Positions 42,909-55,488 of a stretch of 64,000 bases of DNA are shown here, in pieces (position 1 is the first letter of the stretch; each line of letters starts with the position of its first letter). The DNA comes from Kalaharituber pfeilii (taxonomy: Eukaryota; Ascomycota; Pezizomycetes; Pezizales; Pezizaceae). Under the pieces are notes generated by a model, which saw only the letters and a program-made list of their open reading frames with translations, ran no database searches and had not been told where the DNA came from. The stretch lies in contig WHUZ01000095.1 of assembly GCA_015179045.1 (NCBI GenBank), positions 157,565 to 221,564 of the forward strand, written 5' to 3'. A program made the position numbers and the translations under genes.

Positions 42909-45231
42909 ATGTCAGAAGAAAGCTTTGTGACCTACGCTTCTGGTGCCACGGGCCCACCTGACCTCCGATTCTTGCACTATAACGATGTTCGCAAAAATCA
43001 ACTTCCTCAGCTTAAGTAATATTCCCTTGATTGATACCAGTGATGCTGATACGAATCTTTAGGTGTACCATATTTCCGCCGGTTCTCAGGAGCCAATTGG
43101 CGGTGCTGCCCGTTTCGTTGCCGTAGCCAACCACTATCGCAACGCTCCAGAGTTTGCTGGGCTACCTCCCTTGCTCACCTTTTTCTCTGGTGATGCTTTC
43201 AATCCTTCTATTGAGAGCTCTGTGGCAAAGGGGAGGCATATGGTCCCGATCTTAAACCTGGTCAAAACGGACGTTGCCTGTCTTGGAAACCATGATTTGG
43301 ATTTTGGCGTTGAGCAATTCATGCATTTGGCGAAGCAATGCGAATTCCAGTGGTTGTGCGCGAATGTTGAAGATCCTGCCGTTGGAGGGCCGATTGCGAG
43401 CTTGAACGGCACTTGTATGCTGGAAAGCAATGGGATTAAAATTGGTGTAATTGGATTGGTAGAAAGGTACTCCGGTTCATCAATTCTTCCAGTACTTGAA
43501 GACAACAACATTGATTATAAGGCGCCCGCGTTGTAGAGAATGGCTAGATACAATCTTCTCATTACCGCCGAATCTGAAGTTCACCAGTGCCATTGACAAG
43601 GCGCTGGAGTTGGTTCCCGGTCTGAGAGCTGCTGGAGCAGATATCGTGCGCACCAGGATCCAAGTGTGATAAAAGGACAACAGTGTGCTAACTTTTGGTT
43701 GCAGATTGTTGCTGTTTCTCATCAAAGGGAGCCAAACGACGTTAGTTTTCTGTTTTTACTGTGTTGAGATTCTTCTACTGAACTGCAGTCGTCGATAGGT
43801 GAAATTGGCCGAAAGCATACCTGAGGGATTAATTGATATCATTTTAGGAGGGTGAGATTATCACAATAGCTGAAAAATCACACACATTATGCTTATTTTA
43901 CGGACCAGTCACGATCACCACTATGCCCATCAGGTCATCAACGGCTGCCACGTACTGCGCTCAGGATCCGACTTTAAACATCTTTCATATATCGAAGTTC
44001 GAAGGAAAAGCCAAGATGAGTCAGTTCCTGGCTGGAATTTTGATATCATTCGAAGGGACATAACTGGCGAAATGTAAGTGCTGAGCGCACAGTGACGGAA
44101 ATTTATTCTTTGCTAATATTTGTTCTGGATTAGCCAGGAAGACGAGGAGACTGTGGCAATAGTAGAGAAGCTGAGTTCAGGGCTGCGGGCGAAGCTTGAG
44201 AAACCAGTTGGCTCTACCTCTGTGTCACTTGATGCAAGGTTCACGGTTATACGAGCTGAGGAGTCTAACATGGGCAACTTTGTGTAAGTTGGTAGAATAA
44301 ATTGCGGAGAGGATAGTTGCATGTTAACAGAACTTGCCCAGTGCCGATTTACTGCGTTACTACTACTCAGCGGACTGTGCAATAATCGCGGCTGGGTCAA
44401 TTCGAGGAGATCAAATCTATCCACCGGGTGTCTTGAAGTTAATGGATATTATTGCCTGTTTTCCTTTTGAGGATCCCGTCGTAGTTGTAAAGTTACCTGG
44501 TTCTGGGATTCTGGAGGCACTCGAAAATGGTTTATCCAAGCTGCCAGCCTTAGAGGGTAAGCTGTACTTTCAAATCTTTCATCGCACATTAACTAACTCT
44601 GCGAACAGGCCGCTTTCCCCAGGTTTCGAACATTTTCCTCACCTATGATCCTTCACGTCAGCCCGGATCAAGAATACTATCTTGCAAGATTGGCTCTTCG
44701 GATATCGTGCCAGGTAAATTGTATACCTGTGCCACAAGAGCCTATATGGTTAGTGGAAAGGATGGCTATACTGCTCTCACTACCGAAGCCGGAGCCGAAT
44801 TGGTTGTCGATGAGGAAAATGGTTTGTTGATATCTATGATCATTCGACAATACTTCCTATCTCTGAAGGTGATTGGAAAATGGCGACGGGGAGGAGCTTT
44901 CCGCCAGTTTTTCGGCGCATTCAAACAGGAGAAGTCTAAAGCGGGCCAATTGGTCAACCCTAAGGGGGTCGCGCCCGATATCAATGATGACGACGTGGAA
45001 GACAGTCACAGCGACGATGAAGAGGAGGAAGATGTTTTAGTATACGACAAGGTGGAGCCCGTGGGGGATAAGAAAGCTCATACCATGAATCTGGTCAAGA
45101 GCATGGGCGTCAAGTGGGCTCGGCTTGCTGGTGTGAAAGAGAACACGAGCGCGGAGGAGTTTGTGGTTGACTGGACTAGAAGTGTTGCCCCGAGGGTTGA
45201 GGGAAGAATCAAGGTGGTATCTCGCGCGTGA
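42909..45231 (+). CDS. 5'-nucleotidase/metallophosphoesterase family protein, 9 exons
   Basis: Exons 42909-42986, 43063-43466, 43537-43645, 43705-43740, 43799-43851, 43909-44073, 44134-44283, 44342-44556 and 44609-45231 give 610 residues with continuous phase. Metal-binding signatures of the calcineurin-like phosphoesterase domain appear in order: LHYNDVYH, FSGDAFNPS, CLGNHDLDFG, VSHQREPND and LGGHDHHYA (the last codons cross a splice). The 5'-nucleotidase C-terminal domain follows (SADCAIIAAGSIRGDQIYPP, FPFEDPVV, ATRAYMVSGKDGYTAL). There is no signal peptide, so it is probably cytosolic. An acidic segment (DDDVEDSHSDDEEEEDV) near the C-terminus looks disordered. Likely hydrolyses nucleotide or other phosphate esters; exact substrate unknown. 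The exons are small but all family blocks are present. Confidence 0.9.
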
Positions 45232-45737
45232 TCTCGCGCCCACGTAGCCATATTGCTGTACTTCAGGTACATATTTTGCATGTTTGACATAAATACTGTT
45301 TATCTACATATCGACACAATGCCGGAAGCAGTAGGCTGGGCTGGTGTTTACCTTTGCAATGATAAAAGATGAGGACCCTCTGGTTGCTTCGGGTGCAGAA
45401 TGCTTGGCGCCCTAGCTCGGACCAATCGCGACACTCGTGCAGCACCCCTTCAGTCCTCCTGTAGCTAAGCCAATCCCACCGTTCACCCCTAAGACCCTTA
45501 TTCCCTGGCGAGAGCAAGAAGGTACCGGCGGCATCTCCTGAGCGTACCCTCGCGAACGTCGCACCTGTTATTTCCAGCTTCCCGTTCGGAGGTTACTCTT
45601 CTATCGTCGTGCTGCCCCGCCTAACCTAGCTACTCGAAATCTCAAACACTCATCCCCCAAGATTAATAGATCAGCGGTCTTATCCCACTCTAACAGTCAA
45701 CACAGACCTCGTCCAAACTCTTCCCACCGGAAACAAC
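45232..45737. other. intergenic/promoter of kinesin
   Basis: Spacer of 506 bp containing C/T-rich leader-like sequence just upstream of the kinesin start. No gene recognised. Confidence 0.4.
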
Positions 45738-48700
45738 ATGGCGTATGTTTTCTGCCATGCCCCGCTTGCTGTACTAGTTTTGACATGCTAACCTAAATGA
45801 CAGGAGTGGCGGGGGATCTGGAAGTTACAACACCATTAAGGGTATGTGTCCTTTCATGAGAAGAATGTTGGATTGCATGCTGACTGCAGACAGTGGTGGC
45901 CCGTTTTCGGCCGCAAAACGCAGTCGAAATACGGGAGGGAGGAGAACCGGTTGTGACGTTCCATTCGGAGGATACCTGTGAGATAAATGTGCGTTTACAT
46001 GCATTCGCTCTTTGGAGGGTGCCCAGCGTGGTTAATCGGTATTAATGCAAATCCGAGGATAGTCGAAGGAAGCTGCCGGATCATTCACCTTCGATCGAGT
46101 GTTTGGCATGAGTTCGAAGCAAGCGGATGTGTTCAACTTCTCTATCAAATCAACTGTAGACGACATATTAAATGGGTACAATGGGACGGTTTTCGCCTAC
46201 GGCCAAACCGGTGCGGGTAAATCTTACACCATGATGGGTGCGGATATCGACAGCGAGGCCCATAAGGGTATCATACCTAGAATAGTGGAACAAATCTTCT
46301 CCGCCATCACAAATTCACCGCAGAGCATGGAGTACACCGTGAGGGTGTCTTACATGGAAATATACATGGAAAGGATTAGAGATTTGTTAAATCCAGTTAA
46401 TGACAACCTTCCTGTCCATGAGGATAAAGCACGTGGGGTTTATGTCAAAGGCTTGTTGGAGCTATACGTCTCTAGTGTTCAGGAGGTCTATGAGGTGATG
46501 CGAAGAGGTGGTGCTGCACGTTCCATTGCTGCGACAAACATGAACCAAGAGTCTTCCAGATCACATTCGATTTTCGTCATTAGCATTTCTCAGAAGAATG
46601 TCGAAACCGGATCCGCAAAGAATGGAAACTTGTACTTGGTCGACCTGGCAGGGTCTGAGAAAGTTGGAAAGACTGGAGCATCAGGACAAACTCTGGAGGA
46701 AGCAAAGAAGATCAACAAATCACTATCAGCTTTGGGAATGGTCATCAATGCGTTAACTGATGGGAAATCGACACATATTCCATACAGAGATTCCAAGCTC
46801 ACCAGAATTTTACAGGAATCCCTCGGAGGTAACTCAAGGACCACCCTGATCATCAACTGCTCACCGTCCTCTTACAACGATGCGGAAACTTTATCTACAC
46901 TGCGGTTTGGTATGCGTGCGAAATCCATCAAGAACAAGGCAAAAGTCAATGCCGAACTTTCTCCTGCAGAGCTCAAAGCCCTACTCAAGAAGTCACAAAC
47001 TCTAAATATGACTTATCAGGAATATGTGTCACAACTCGAGCAGGAAGTTGGGCTTTGGCGAAGTGGAGAGGTGGTGCCACAGGAGAAGTGGACAGCTCCG
47101 TTGAGCGGTATCGATACCGGAATGAAGTCTGGTGCACCGAGGCCTGGGACGCCATCTGCTGCTCGACCCCTTTCCGAAGCTTTATCTAGTATTTCCCGCC
47201 CAGACAGCCGAATGGATTTGCGATCATCAACGCCGCTTATTCCTTTGGATAAGGACGAGAAGGAAGAATTTTTGAGAAGGGAGAACGAATTGCAAGATCA
47301 ATTGGCTGATAGGGAGTCCCAGCTAGCTGTTGCGGAGAAGGCGCTTAAGGATGCAAAGGAAGAGCTTGCATTTCTGAAAGAGCATGATCAGAAGACAGTG
47401 AAGGACAATGAAAAGTTATCTCGGGATATTAATGAACTGAAAATGCAGTTGGAGAAGATCTCCTTTGAGAGCAAGGAGGCGCAAATTACGATGGACGGGC
47501 TCAAGGAGGCCAATCTCGAATTGACCACAGAGTTGAGTGAGGTGAAACAACACCTTGCCGACGTTAAGATGCAAACCAAGGAGACTTCGGCAATGTTAGA
47601 TGAGAAGGGGAAGAAGAAGGCTGAGAGGATGGCGAAGATGATGGCTGGTTTTGACCTCGGTGGAGAGGTTTTCTCAGAAAATGAGAAGCGCATTCGAAGG
47701 GTCATTGACAGAGTGGATCAGTTGACAGATAGTCATAGTCAGGGAATTGATATCAGTATTGAGGACTTGAAGAGCCTCAGATCCCAGCTTGTAGAGACAC
47801 AGGGAATTGTTAGGCAGGCCGAGCTTTCTCTCAATGAGAGGGCAGATCAGGAAGCTGAAGCTGCCAAGAGGCGTGAGCAACTTGAACAGCGATTGGTGGC
47901 CATTGAAAATGATTACCAGGAGCTTCTTAGCAAGAGCCTTGGAGAGTCTGATTCTGCTGAGCTCAAGGAGAGGCTTGAAAAAGCCTATAATAGCAAGAGA
48001 GATGTGGAGCTGAAGGTCTTGGAAGAGTTGAGGTTAGAATTGACGAAGAAGAGTGAGGAGAACGAGAAGCTGAAGGCCAATGTGGAGGACCTTGAAAGGA
48101 GGGCGAAGGCAAACGGCAATGGATCTCTGCCAAATGGCAAGACGATCGCTCAGCAAATTGCTGAATTTGACGTGATGAAGAAGTCACTCATGAGAGATCT
48201 CCAGGACCGATGTGAACGAGTAGGTTTGCTGAGTACATTGGGGGATTTCATTGGCTAACAACTACCAGGTTGTCGAACTGGAAATTTCACTTGATGAGAC
48301 CAGAGAGCAATACAACAATGTATTGCGGTCATCCAACAACCGAGCCCAACAGAAGAAGATGGCCTTCCTGGAGAGGAATCTGGAGCAGCTTACCCTTGTT
48401 CAACGACAGCTTGTCGATCAGAATAACACATTGAAGAAGGAAGTAGCTATTGCTGAGAAGAAGCTCACAGCTCGCAATGAGAGGATAATGAGTTTAGAGA
48501 GCTTGCTTCAAGAGAGTCAAGAAAAGTTGACAGCAGCAAACCACAGGTATGCAAGACACCTTTTTTTTAATTCTAGTAGCATCCGCTAATCACGACCGAC
48601 CTTCAGGTTTGAGCAACAACTTACAGCGGTAAAAGAACGGTTAGAAGCCGTCAAGGCAGGATCTAAAGGCATGCAACCCGCGCTCTTCGGCTTCACCGCA

Positions 48701-48844
48701 TCCTCCCGAATAGCCAAGCCCCTACGTGGTGGAGGTGGAGACGCCTCTGCCACTACTCCCGTAGTTTTATCGGGCACGCAAGGCAGCTCAGCGCAGCAAG
48801 AGCAACAGCAGGCCAAGCGCAGCAGTTGGTTGACCTTTCGCTAA
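45738..48844 (+). CDS. conventional kinesin heavy chain (kinesin-1)
   Basis: Exons 45738-45742 (only five coding bases), 45804-45841, 45894-45988, 46063-48219, 48269-48546 and 48607-48844 give 936 residues, close to the fungal conventional kinesin length. The exon-3 acceptor was placed at 45893 because it restores KVVARFRPQN. Motor landmarks are the P-loop GQTGAGKS (about 93-100), switch I MNQESSRSHSIF, switch II LVDLAGSE and KSLSALGMVINAL. A neck and a long heptad coiled coil follow (about residues 400-830), including the fungal-specific conserved coiled coil around KMAFLERNLEQLTLVQRQLV that binds cargo or mediates stalk folding. A Gly/Ser/Gln-rich tail ends the protein. Plus-end microtubule motor carrying vesicles and dynein toward hyphal tips, by homology to N. 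crassa Kin-1. The gene is intact. Confidence 0.96.
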
Positions 48845-49240
48845 AAAAGAATTGAAAACAAAAAAGAAAAACCAAAAAACGCCCTTATACCTATTAGAGT
48901 CATGAAGGTTTTTCTGTTATGAGGTTGTTTTTTTTCTTTTCTTTTCCTTTTTTTTTATTGAAAAGAACTTGCCTTCATTGTTTTAAGTATCAGATCTTGC
49001 TGTTACTCATTATTGTTTTTTCCGCACCGTCGTATATGAGTCTGTTCGGGTTTAGTATAGTCTGGAGGAGGCGTATTTGTCAATATAGAATGAAGGACTG
49101 GTTGGCCCGCTGGTTGGGAATTGCCTTTGGGGCAGGAGCAGCGCGGCAAGAGAAGTCAATACTTTCAAGCGGCAGTCGATTAGGTAAGGGATGGTTATTA
49201 ATTACTTGGGATTCGTTTAAGATATATTAATGAATTATCG
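48845..49240. other. kinesin 3' flank
   Basis: A/T-rich untranslated sequence with T-rich runs (48926-48957), followed by the transition into the AT-only island. The open frame 48919-49230 is not convincing. Confidence 0.4.
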
Positions 49241-49798
49241 TTAAATGTACGGAAAATGAGTATATTAGGCTAGGCTGGAATAGGTTGATATAGGAAAATG
49301 GAAAATCAAATTGGTTTAGAGTATGAGTTTAGGTACGTGAAAGAGAAACCGATATTGTACAGAATTAGTAGAAGTATATTACTGCATTCTAAGAATAGTA
49401 CATTACTTAAGTTTTTAGACTAAGCTTATAATTATAATACAATTCTATAGTAGAAATATATAGAAATTAAAAGAAAAAGTAATATTTATATAACTAATTT
49501 TTATAATAGACTTTCAATACTTTAAAAATAGAATATTTTAAAGAATATTATATTTAATTATATATTATATAATATTAAAATCTAATTTATTAATTTATTA
49601 TAAAGAAATAATATTTTACTATTAAAAAAAAAATAAATAAATAAAGTTATAATTTTTAGATTTATTATTTTTTTAGTATTAAAAAATTATATATAATATT
49701 TTTATAAATTACTAAATAAATATTTAATAAATATAATTTTAATACTATTAATAATAAAGTTTAAAAGAAAAAATATTAAGATAATAATTAACTAACTT

Positions 49799-50031
49799 AT
49801 TATAAGTTTACTATAACTATAATATAAATAGCTAATAGAGTATATAAAAAGTAAAAAATATAAGTATATATAAAATACATATATATAATATAAGCAATAT
49901 ATAATAACTAGAAAGGTACTATAGTTATATAATAAGTATTATATAAGCTATATAGAAAATTAGTAAGTATTACTAGTTAAGTATCTTTTAACCTATCAAA
50001 TAGTAACTTTCTATATTTACTACCTTTATAA
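49799..50031. repeat. decayed LTR-like direct repeat, left copy
   Basis: About 233 bp, beginning TTATAAGTTTACTATAACTA and ending near CTACCTTTATAAG. Matches 50439-50671 with mostly C/T and G/A differences. The two copies flank about 407 bp. The size and spacing suggest a tiny LTR element (TRIM-like) after RIP. Confidence 0.6.
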
Positions 50032-50438
50032 GAGTTGACTAGTGATAAACTAGTTACTAGTTCAATACTTAATTTATCTTACTAATTCTTTAAATATTAA
50101 GTATTAAAGTTATAGAAAGTAAGATTTTACTTGAGTCAAGAATTAAAGAACAAAAGCTATGAGCTAAAGCTAGAGCCAAGAGTAATATAAAAGACTATAT
50201 AAAGATAGTAAAATATTGATATTAGGCAATACTATATAATTCTAGTATACTAAGTAATAGATAGTACTTGTATAATATATCTAAGGCAGTAGTAAGGATA
50301 AAGTAATATATTAAATCTTTAGCTAATATTCTAGTTGGAAAGATTATATAGTATAGTATATAGGATAATCTATGATAGCCAGAGTGAGAGCAAACTTATA
50401 TAGCAATTTAAAGAAGTTGTTCTAAGAGGGAGAGTACT

Positions 50439-50671
50439 ATTATAGGTTTACTATGACTATAGTATAGGTAGCCAGTAAAGTATATAAAAAGTAAAAAATA
50501 CAAATACATATAAAATATATATATATAATATAAGTGATATACAATAGCTAAAAAGATGCTATAGTTATATAATAAGTACTATATAAGCTATGTAAAAGAT
50601 TAGTAAATATTACTAATTAAGTATCTTTTAACTTAGCAGATAGTAACTTTCTATATTTATTATCTTTATAA
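50439..50671. repeat. decayed LTR-like direct repeat, right copy
   Basis: Partner of 49799-50031 in the same orientation. It starts TTATAGGTTTACTATGACTA, so it retains a few G/C bases lost from the left copy. The differences run in the RIP direction. Confidence 0.6.
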
Positions 50672-51272
50672 TATAACTTATATTATTATTAATAGTATAT
50701 AAAATATAAAATAATAAATAAAATAAAATATACTTATATAATAAAAATATAATATAATATTGAAAGAAATATTTTAATTAAAATTTAATAAATTTAATAA
50801 ATAATTAAAAAGTTAAAATTAATTTAATATATTATAAGTAGTTTAATTTTTTTAATAAATAAATAGTTTATATTATATATAATATATATATTTATAATAT
50901 TATATAATATATAACTTATTAAAGATTAAACAAGCTTTACTAAATTATCAAATTGGATAAACTCTAAACTTTATTTTCTATTTATCCAATTAGAAAACTT
51001 TCAGTATTATACTAAGAAGAGAAAAAAAATTATACTTATTAGATCTTATATATTTATAATATTATATAATATATAACTTATTAAAGATTAAATAATATTA
51101 TTATAATATAATAATATTAATTTATAAATTAAATAAATTAATATAAAAATATAATATTAGTAGAAAGCTTAGGTAGAAGTTTTACTAAAAAGTATAGTCA
51201 GCTTAGATATTAGTGACAGTTAGGCAGCTATGAGTTGAGGACTATAGTAGTAGTGGTAGCTTAACAGTGTTA

Positions 51273-51404
51273 TGTTACGGGCGTGAGGGGCTCGGCTCCG
51301 GTGGGCGCTGGAAGGCACCGGATGTTACGGCTACGGAAGAGTGTATACGGCGGGTCGGAGTCGCTACGGAGGTTTGTGTACGGCGGTGCCGGAGTCGCCA
51401 CGGA
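51273..51404 (-). repeat. inverted LTR 3'-end fragment
   Basis: Reverse complement of 56102-56234, nearly perfect over about 132 bp (one indel, TGTGTACGG against TGTTGTACGG). It makes an inverted repeat spanning the whole element and sits head-on against the truncated 5' LTR end at 51402-51428. Confidence 0.85.
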
Positions 51405-51428
51405 GCCGAGCCCCTCACGCCCGTAACA

Positions 51429-52488
51429 TTACACCGCTCCTTCACCTACCACCCCGCCTCCACAATGTCGGTACCGGAAGGCTCATCCGCTGCCTCCTCT
51501 TCCTCGAGGACCTCTCCCCGGAGATGTCGCCAACCTCCGTGACGAAGCGAATATTAACACTATGTGGATCGCATGAGCCTGTGAGTGTATAGATCTCCTG
51601 GAAAAAAGTGTTTAAGGTAATGTACCACCCCCTCCTCCGAAGCATCTCCTCCGCCGGGTACTGATGGTGCGGTTTCATCCGCAACCTGCAAATTTTCCCC
51701 GACCCGAGTCGGTAAATCGCACGGCGCATACTCCTCCTCCTCGTGCCCCACCTCGCGGTTCTCGTCGAGTACGAGACCCTACGCCTCTTCGTTATCCCCA
51801 CGAGTCAATCATTGCCGTGGGACCTTCCTCCTCCTTGTATGTCTCCTCGCGGCTCCCGCCGAGCCCGAGATCCTCCGCCTCCTCCTCCGCCTCCTGCAAA
51901 AATTCCCCTCTCCAAAAAAGTTTGATGGGGATGCAAAAGAGCTTGACAAACTTTCTCTTCCTGGTCCAGCGTTGGGCTGGGAGTTCGCGAATTACTGACG
52001 ACGACGAAACCTCTCGCCTGAAGGGCCCCGCCCTCACTTTTTCCGTCAGAACTCCTCAGCGTCATATGCCACAAGCTCTCGCCCTATTGCGTACGACCTT
52101 TCACAGGCTTTCAGCACTCCTCAGCCATTGTTGAGGCCGCTCGAACGATTCAGGCGCATAAGCAGTAGGGTAGGATGCAGGATTTCTTAACTGAAATCGA
52201 CGAAGTACTAGTACAATGACGTTACAAAGATCCCCGACCCCGTCCAGCATTCGGAAGATGTCCGGAACCTTCTAGCCGGCCATCCTGATTGTCGAAGCAA
52301 CTAGAACCAATGGAAGTTTCCATTGCCGACGCCCTGGGAAAGCCTGGGGATAAGCGCTTCGCTCCCTCCATCACCATGACAAACATCACCTCCTTCAGCA
52401 GCAGCTCTACGATACAGCCACCTCCACCTCCGAAAAACAAGAAGAGCGATGACATACCTGAAGAACTGACTCAGAGGAAAGGCAACTG
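51429..52488 (+). pseudogene. gag-region remnant of the chromovirus
   Basis: The leader and presumed gag portion between the truncated 5' LTR and pol. Open frames such as 51664-52134 and 52289-52489 are Pro/Ser/Arg-rich and not recognisable alone. Position and the absence of other genes make gag the best reading. The first about 450 bp have a collinear AT-converted counterpart at 57004 to about 57540. Confidence 0.5.
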
Positions 52489-55190
52489 ATGCATCAGGTA
52501 CAAGATCACGTCATGCTGCGAAAAGAAGTGGTGGAAGCCCAACCGAAGCCAAAGAAGGAAGACAAAGGGGAAGTAAAACGCCCTGGAGTTACGAATCCAC
52601 TCTCTCGACTAACCCAAAGCGACCTCCTCAGTTGCGAGGTAAAATTCAAAACTGGGAAGACCGTTAGGGCTATGGTGGACTGTGCGGCCCCCGCGCCGAT
52701 TGTTCTTTGGCATTGGGTTTGAGGTCACGAAGTAAGGCCTGCGATGATCAAGCAAGGTGATGATTTTTGTGAATCCTTCGTTTTCGTTTTCGTTTTCGTT
52801 TTCGTTGTCGTTTTCTGGCGTCCCAGTTCCCGATTCTGTTTCCTCCGCTTTAGATTATGTGCATTCTATTGGCGTTCCGGGAAAGTCTGATGAGTCTCTG
52901 TTGACTTTGTTTCGTCTTTTGTTTTGAACTCTCATCAAGGGAGTAAGGAATTTGTCTTTGAGTTTGAGCCGAAGCTATGGATATCGGCGAATGCATCGTT
53001 GCACGTTTGATGGTCCTTGCACTCGCGTTGAGTTGCTTTCTGTTCTTTCTGATGATACCCTTGAAGAGGGTGATATTCTGTTGATTGATGCACGCCGCGA
53101 GCACTACTCGCGATACTCTAATGTTTTTTTCCTGAGGAACAGGCGTGCCGCTTACCCCCTCACCGAAGCTGGGATCATGAAATCCCTTTTGAGAACCCAA
53201 ATGCGAAGCCTCCCCATGGTCCAGTGTACCTGGGAAGAAGATGAGGCCCTTTAGAGGTATATCGTCGGACACCTACCAGCAGGGAAGATACGAAGGTCAA
53301 GGTCAAAAGCAGCTTCACCGATTTTTTTTCGGAAGATAGATGGGTCCCTCCGACCATGCGTTGACTATAGGGCACTAAACAAACTCACCATTCCGAACAA
53401 ACACCCTTTGCCCCTAACGTCGGAACTCCTCAAAGAAGACCCAAGGCGGTAAATGGGTTACCAAACTCGATCTCAAGAACGGCTACAACCCCATGCGAAG
53501 TAAGTCAGGCGACGAACGGCGTTTGTCAAACAGAAGTACCCAGTCATACCTCTCGGACTCATCAACACACCTGCTTCCTTCGAAGAGATGATGGATGAGA
53601 TCCTCACTTGCATCGATAGAGTTGTTTGGTACCTGGACGACATCTTAATCTATGAAGGCAAAACTGAACGAGACCATGAAAGGATAGTGGAAAGTGCTGC
53701 CAGTTGAGCAAACATGGGCTCGCGGTCAACCTGGCCAAAGTGCGAGTTCCATGTGCACGAAACCATGTTCCTTGGTCATTTTATTGATGGCCTCGAGATT
53801 AAGATGCACCCGGTCAAACTCTCTACCATTCGCGACTGGCCACAGCCGATAAAAGAAGGTGCAAGCGTCCTAGGCTTTGCAAACTACTGCCGCCGATTCA
53901 CTGCCGATTACTACTGCCGATTTATTTTACTCCGCCACAACTCGACCGCTGACCACCTTGACCGGAAACATACCCTTTACTTGGGGGGCGCAGAGCAGCA
54001 AGCTGTTTTTACGGAAAGACAAGTTCATGAGTGCCCCCATACTGCGACAGTTCGATCGATCCCTGCCTATGATTGTTTGAACCGACTGCTCAGACTAGGC
54101 ATTCGCTGGCGTCTTGAGCTTAAGAATGACGTTACCACCCTATACCCATGCGATTACCACTCCCGAATACTGACCCCTGCCGAACGAAACTACTCTACCC
54201 ACGACAAGGAGCTACTGGCAACCTTCGATTGCCTATACAAGAAATGTCTATTGGGAATTAAGTTCACCGTCTTCACTGACCACCACGCACTTCACCACCA
54301 AACAACGCCTCAACAACCAGCAAGCCAACTGGAGCCGACTTTCCGAATTCGATTACGTCAGCCTAACGGCAAAGCGGACGCTCCCTCTCGGACTGGTGAA
54401 GTGGAAGACGCGTGGACTGATATCCCTGGGGTCAACTGTGACGAATGGGTAAGGAATGATGACGGGTCCGATATGGTACCCGAACGATATTGACTGCAAG
54501 TTATTACGACAATGACAATGCCACGACAGTAACGTGGCTCGACACTGGGGTGTGCATCGAACTCCTCTCTCAGAACTTCTACTGGGATGGCTGGAAAGAC
54601 CAAGTGGCCGATTATGTCGCCGGTTGTGCAGCCTGCTTGAAGGCCAAAGCCGACCGACATCCGAGGCAAACTAGACTTATGCCAATGCCTACTGGTACGA
54701 AGCCTTGGGAGGAGATAGCTATGGACTTCGTTGGAGAACTACCGAGGGCTTTAACGCTGAGACCGGTTCACCGAAACGCAACGCTATACACCGGCAAAAA
54801 ACACTTGGACAACTCGAGACGTCGTCAACGCCTTCAATGACGTCCTCAGGCAATTTGGTCTACCCCGCCACATCACCTCTGACCGTGGACCACAATTCGC
54901 CTCAGCCCTTCGGAAAGACATTACATCGAAACTCGACGCAGAACTCCAACTCTGTACCACTTACCACCCCCAGACCGACAGAGTCTCTGACGCACAACGT
55001 CTGGTATTGCAGAGTGTGTGTAATACAGACTCCCAAATAGTATCTCCACATCTACTGCCATGACCGAACTATGGCAAAGATGACGAGACTTGGGAAATGA
55101 TTGAGAATCTACAGGGATCGTTGGAATCTGTCAGAGAGTTCCACGATCAACATCCGAGGAAGCCTCGGGACCCTATGGTCCAATAAAGCA
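52489..55190 (+). pseudogene. Ty3/gypsy pol remnant: protease, RT, RNase H, integrase, chromodomain
   Basis: Pol domains occur in order in changing frames. They are a protease-like segment (KTGKTVRAMVDCAAPAPIV, about 52650), an RT entry block (LPPHRSWDHEIPF-like, about 53150) and RT (CVDYRALNKLTIPNKHPLPL, about 53350-53420; VVWYLDDILIY with the catalytic YLDD, about 53625-53655). RNase H follows (HDKELLATFDCLYKK and TVFTDHHALHH, 54195-54300), then the integrase zinc-binding region (FYWDGWKDQVADYVAGCAAC, about 54575-54640) and integrase core (EEIAMDFVGELP, about 54710; SDRGPQFAS, about 54880). A chromodomain segment (YGKDDETWEMIENLQGSLES, about 55070-55130) ends at a stop near 55187. At least several frameshifts and stops separate the parts. 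Sequence between the integrase core and the chromodomain is missing. Confidence 0.85.
52779..52806. repeat. (GTTTTC)n microsatellite
   Basis: Four to five tandem copies of the hexamer TTTTCG/GTTTTC inside the pol remnant, adding to its disruption. Confidence 0.85.
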
Positions 55191-55488
55191 TTGATGGCTC
55201 TGCGGCCATTGCCTACTGTCGAGCATGATTTGTTGACGTGAGTACCTTTTCCTTACGAAGACTTTTTCCCACTGGGTTTTGTCTTCGGGAAGGTTTTTAA
55301 CGGCTCACTGATGATGAGTGAAAGACACACTAGTCTCACCATCGGCCACGGGCAACTGAGGTTCAGCTCGTGTGTTACCTCGCGTATAAGGTACGCCGAT
55401 AGCCAAAGTATGAGACCCACAATCCCAATTAGTTCGGTTTTCTGTTGGTGATTGTTACTCGGGACGAGTACCCTAAACGGGGGGGTAA

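Larger units (their letters stand above)
49241..51270. repeat. AT-only, RIP-like island (left part)
   Basis: About 2 kb with almost no G or C and no coding potential. Frequent TA dinucleotides and near-absence of CA, TG and CG fit complete repeat-induced point mutation of old repeats. It contains a pair of direct repeats (listed separately). Confidence 0.8.

Noticed and set aside
48919..49230. Open frame after the kinesin gene
   Set aside because: Starts in T-rich untranslated sequence; no homology and no splice signals.
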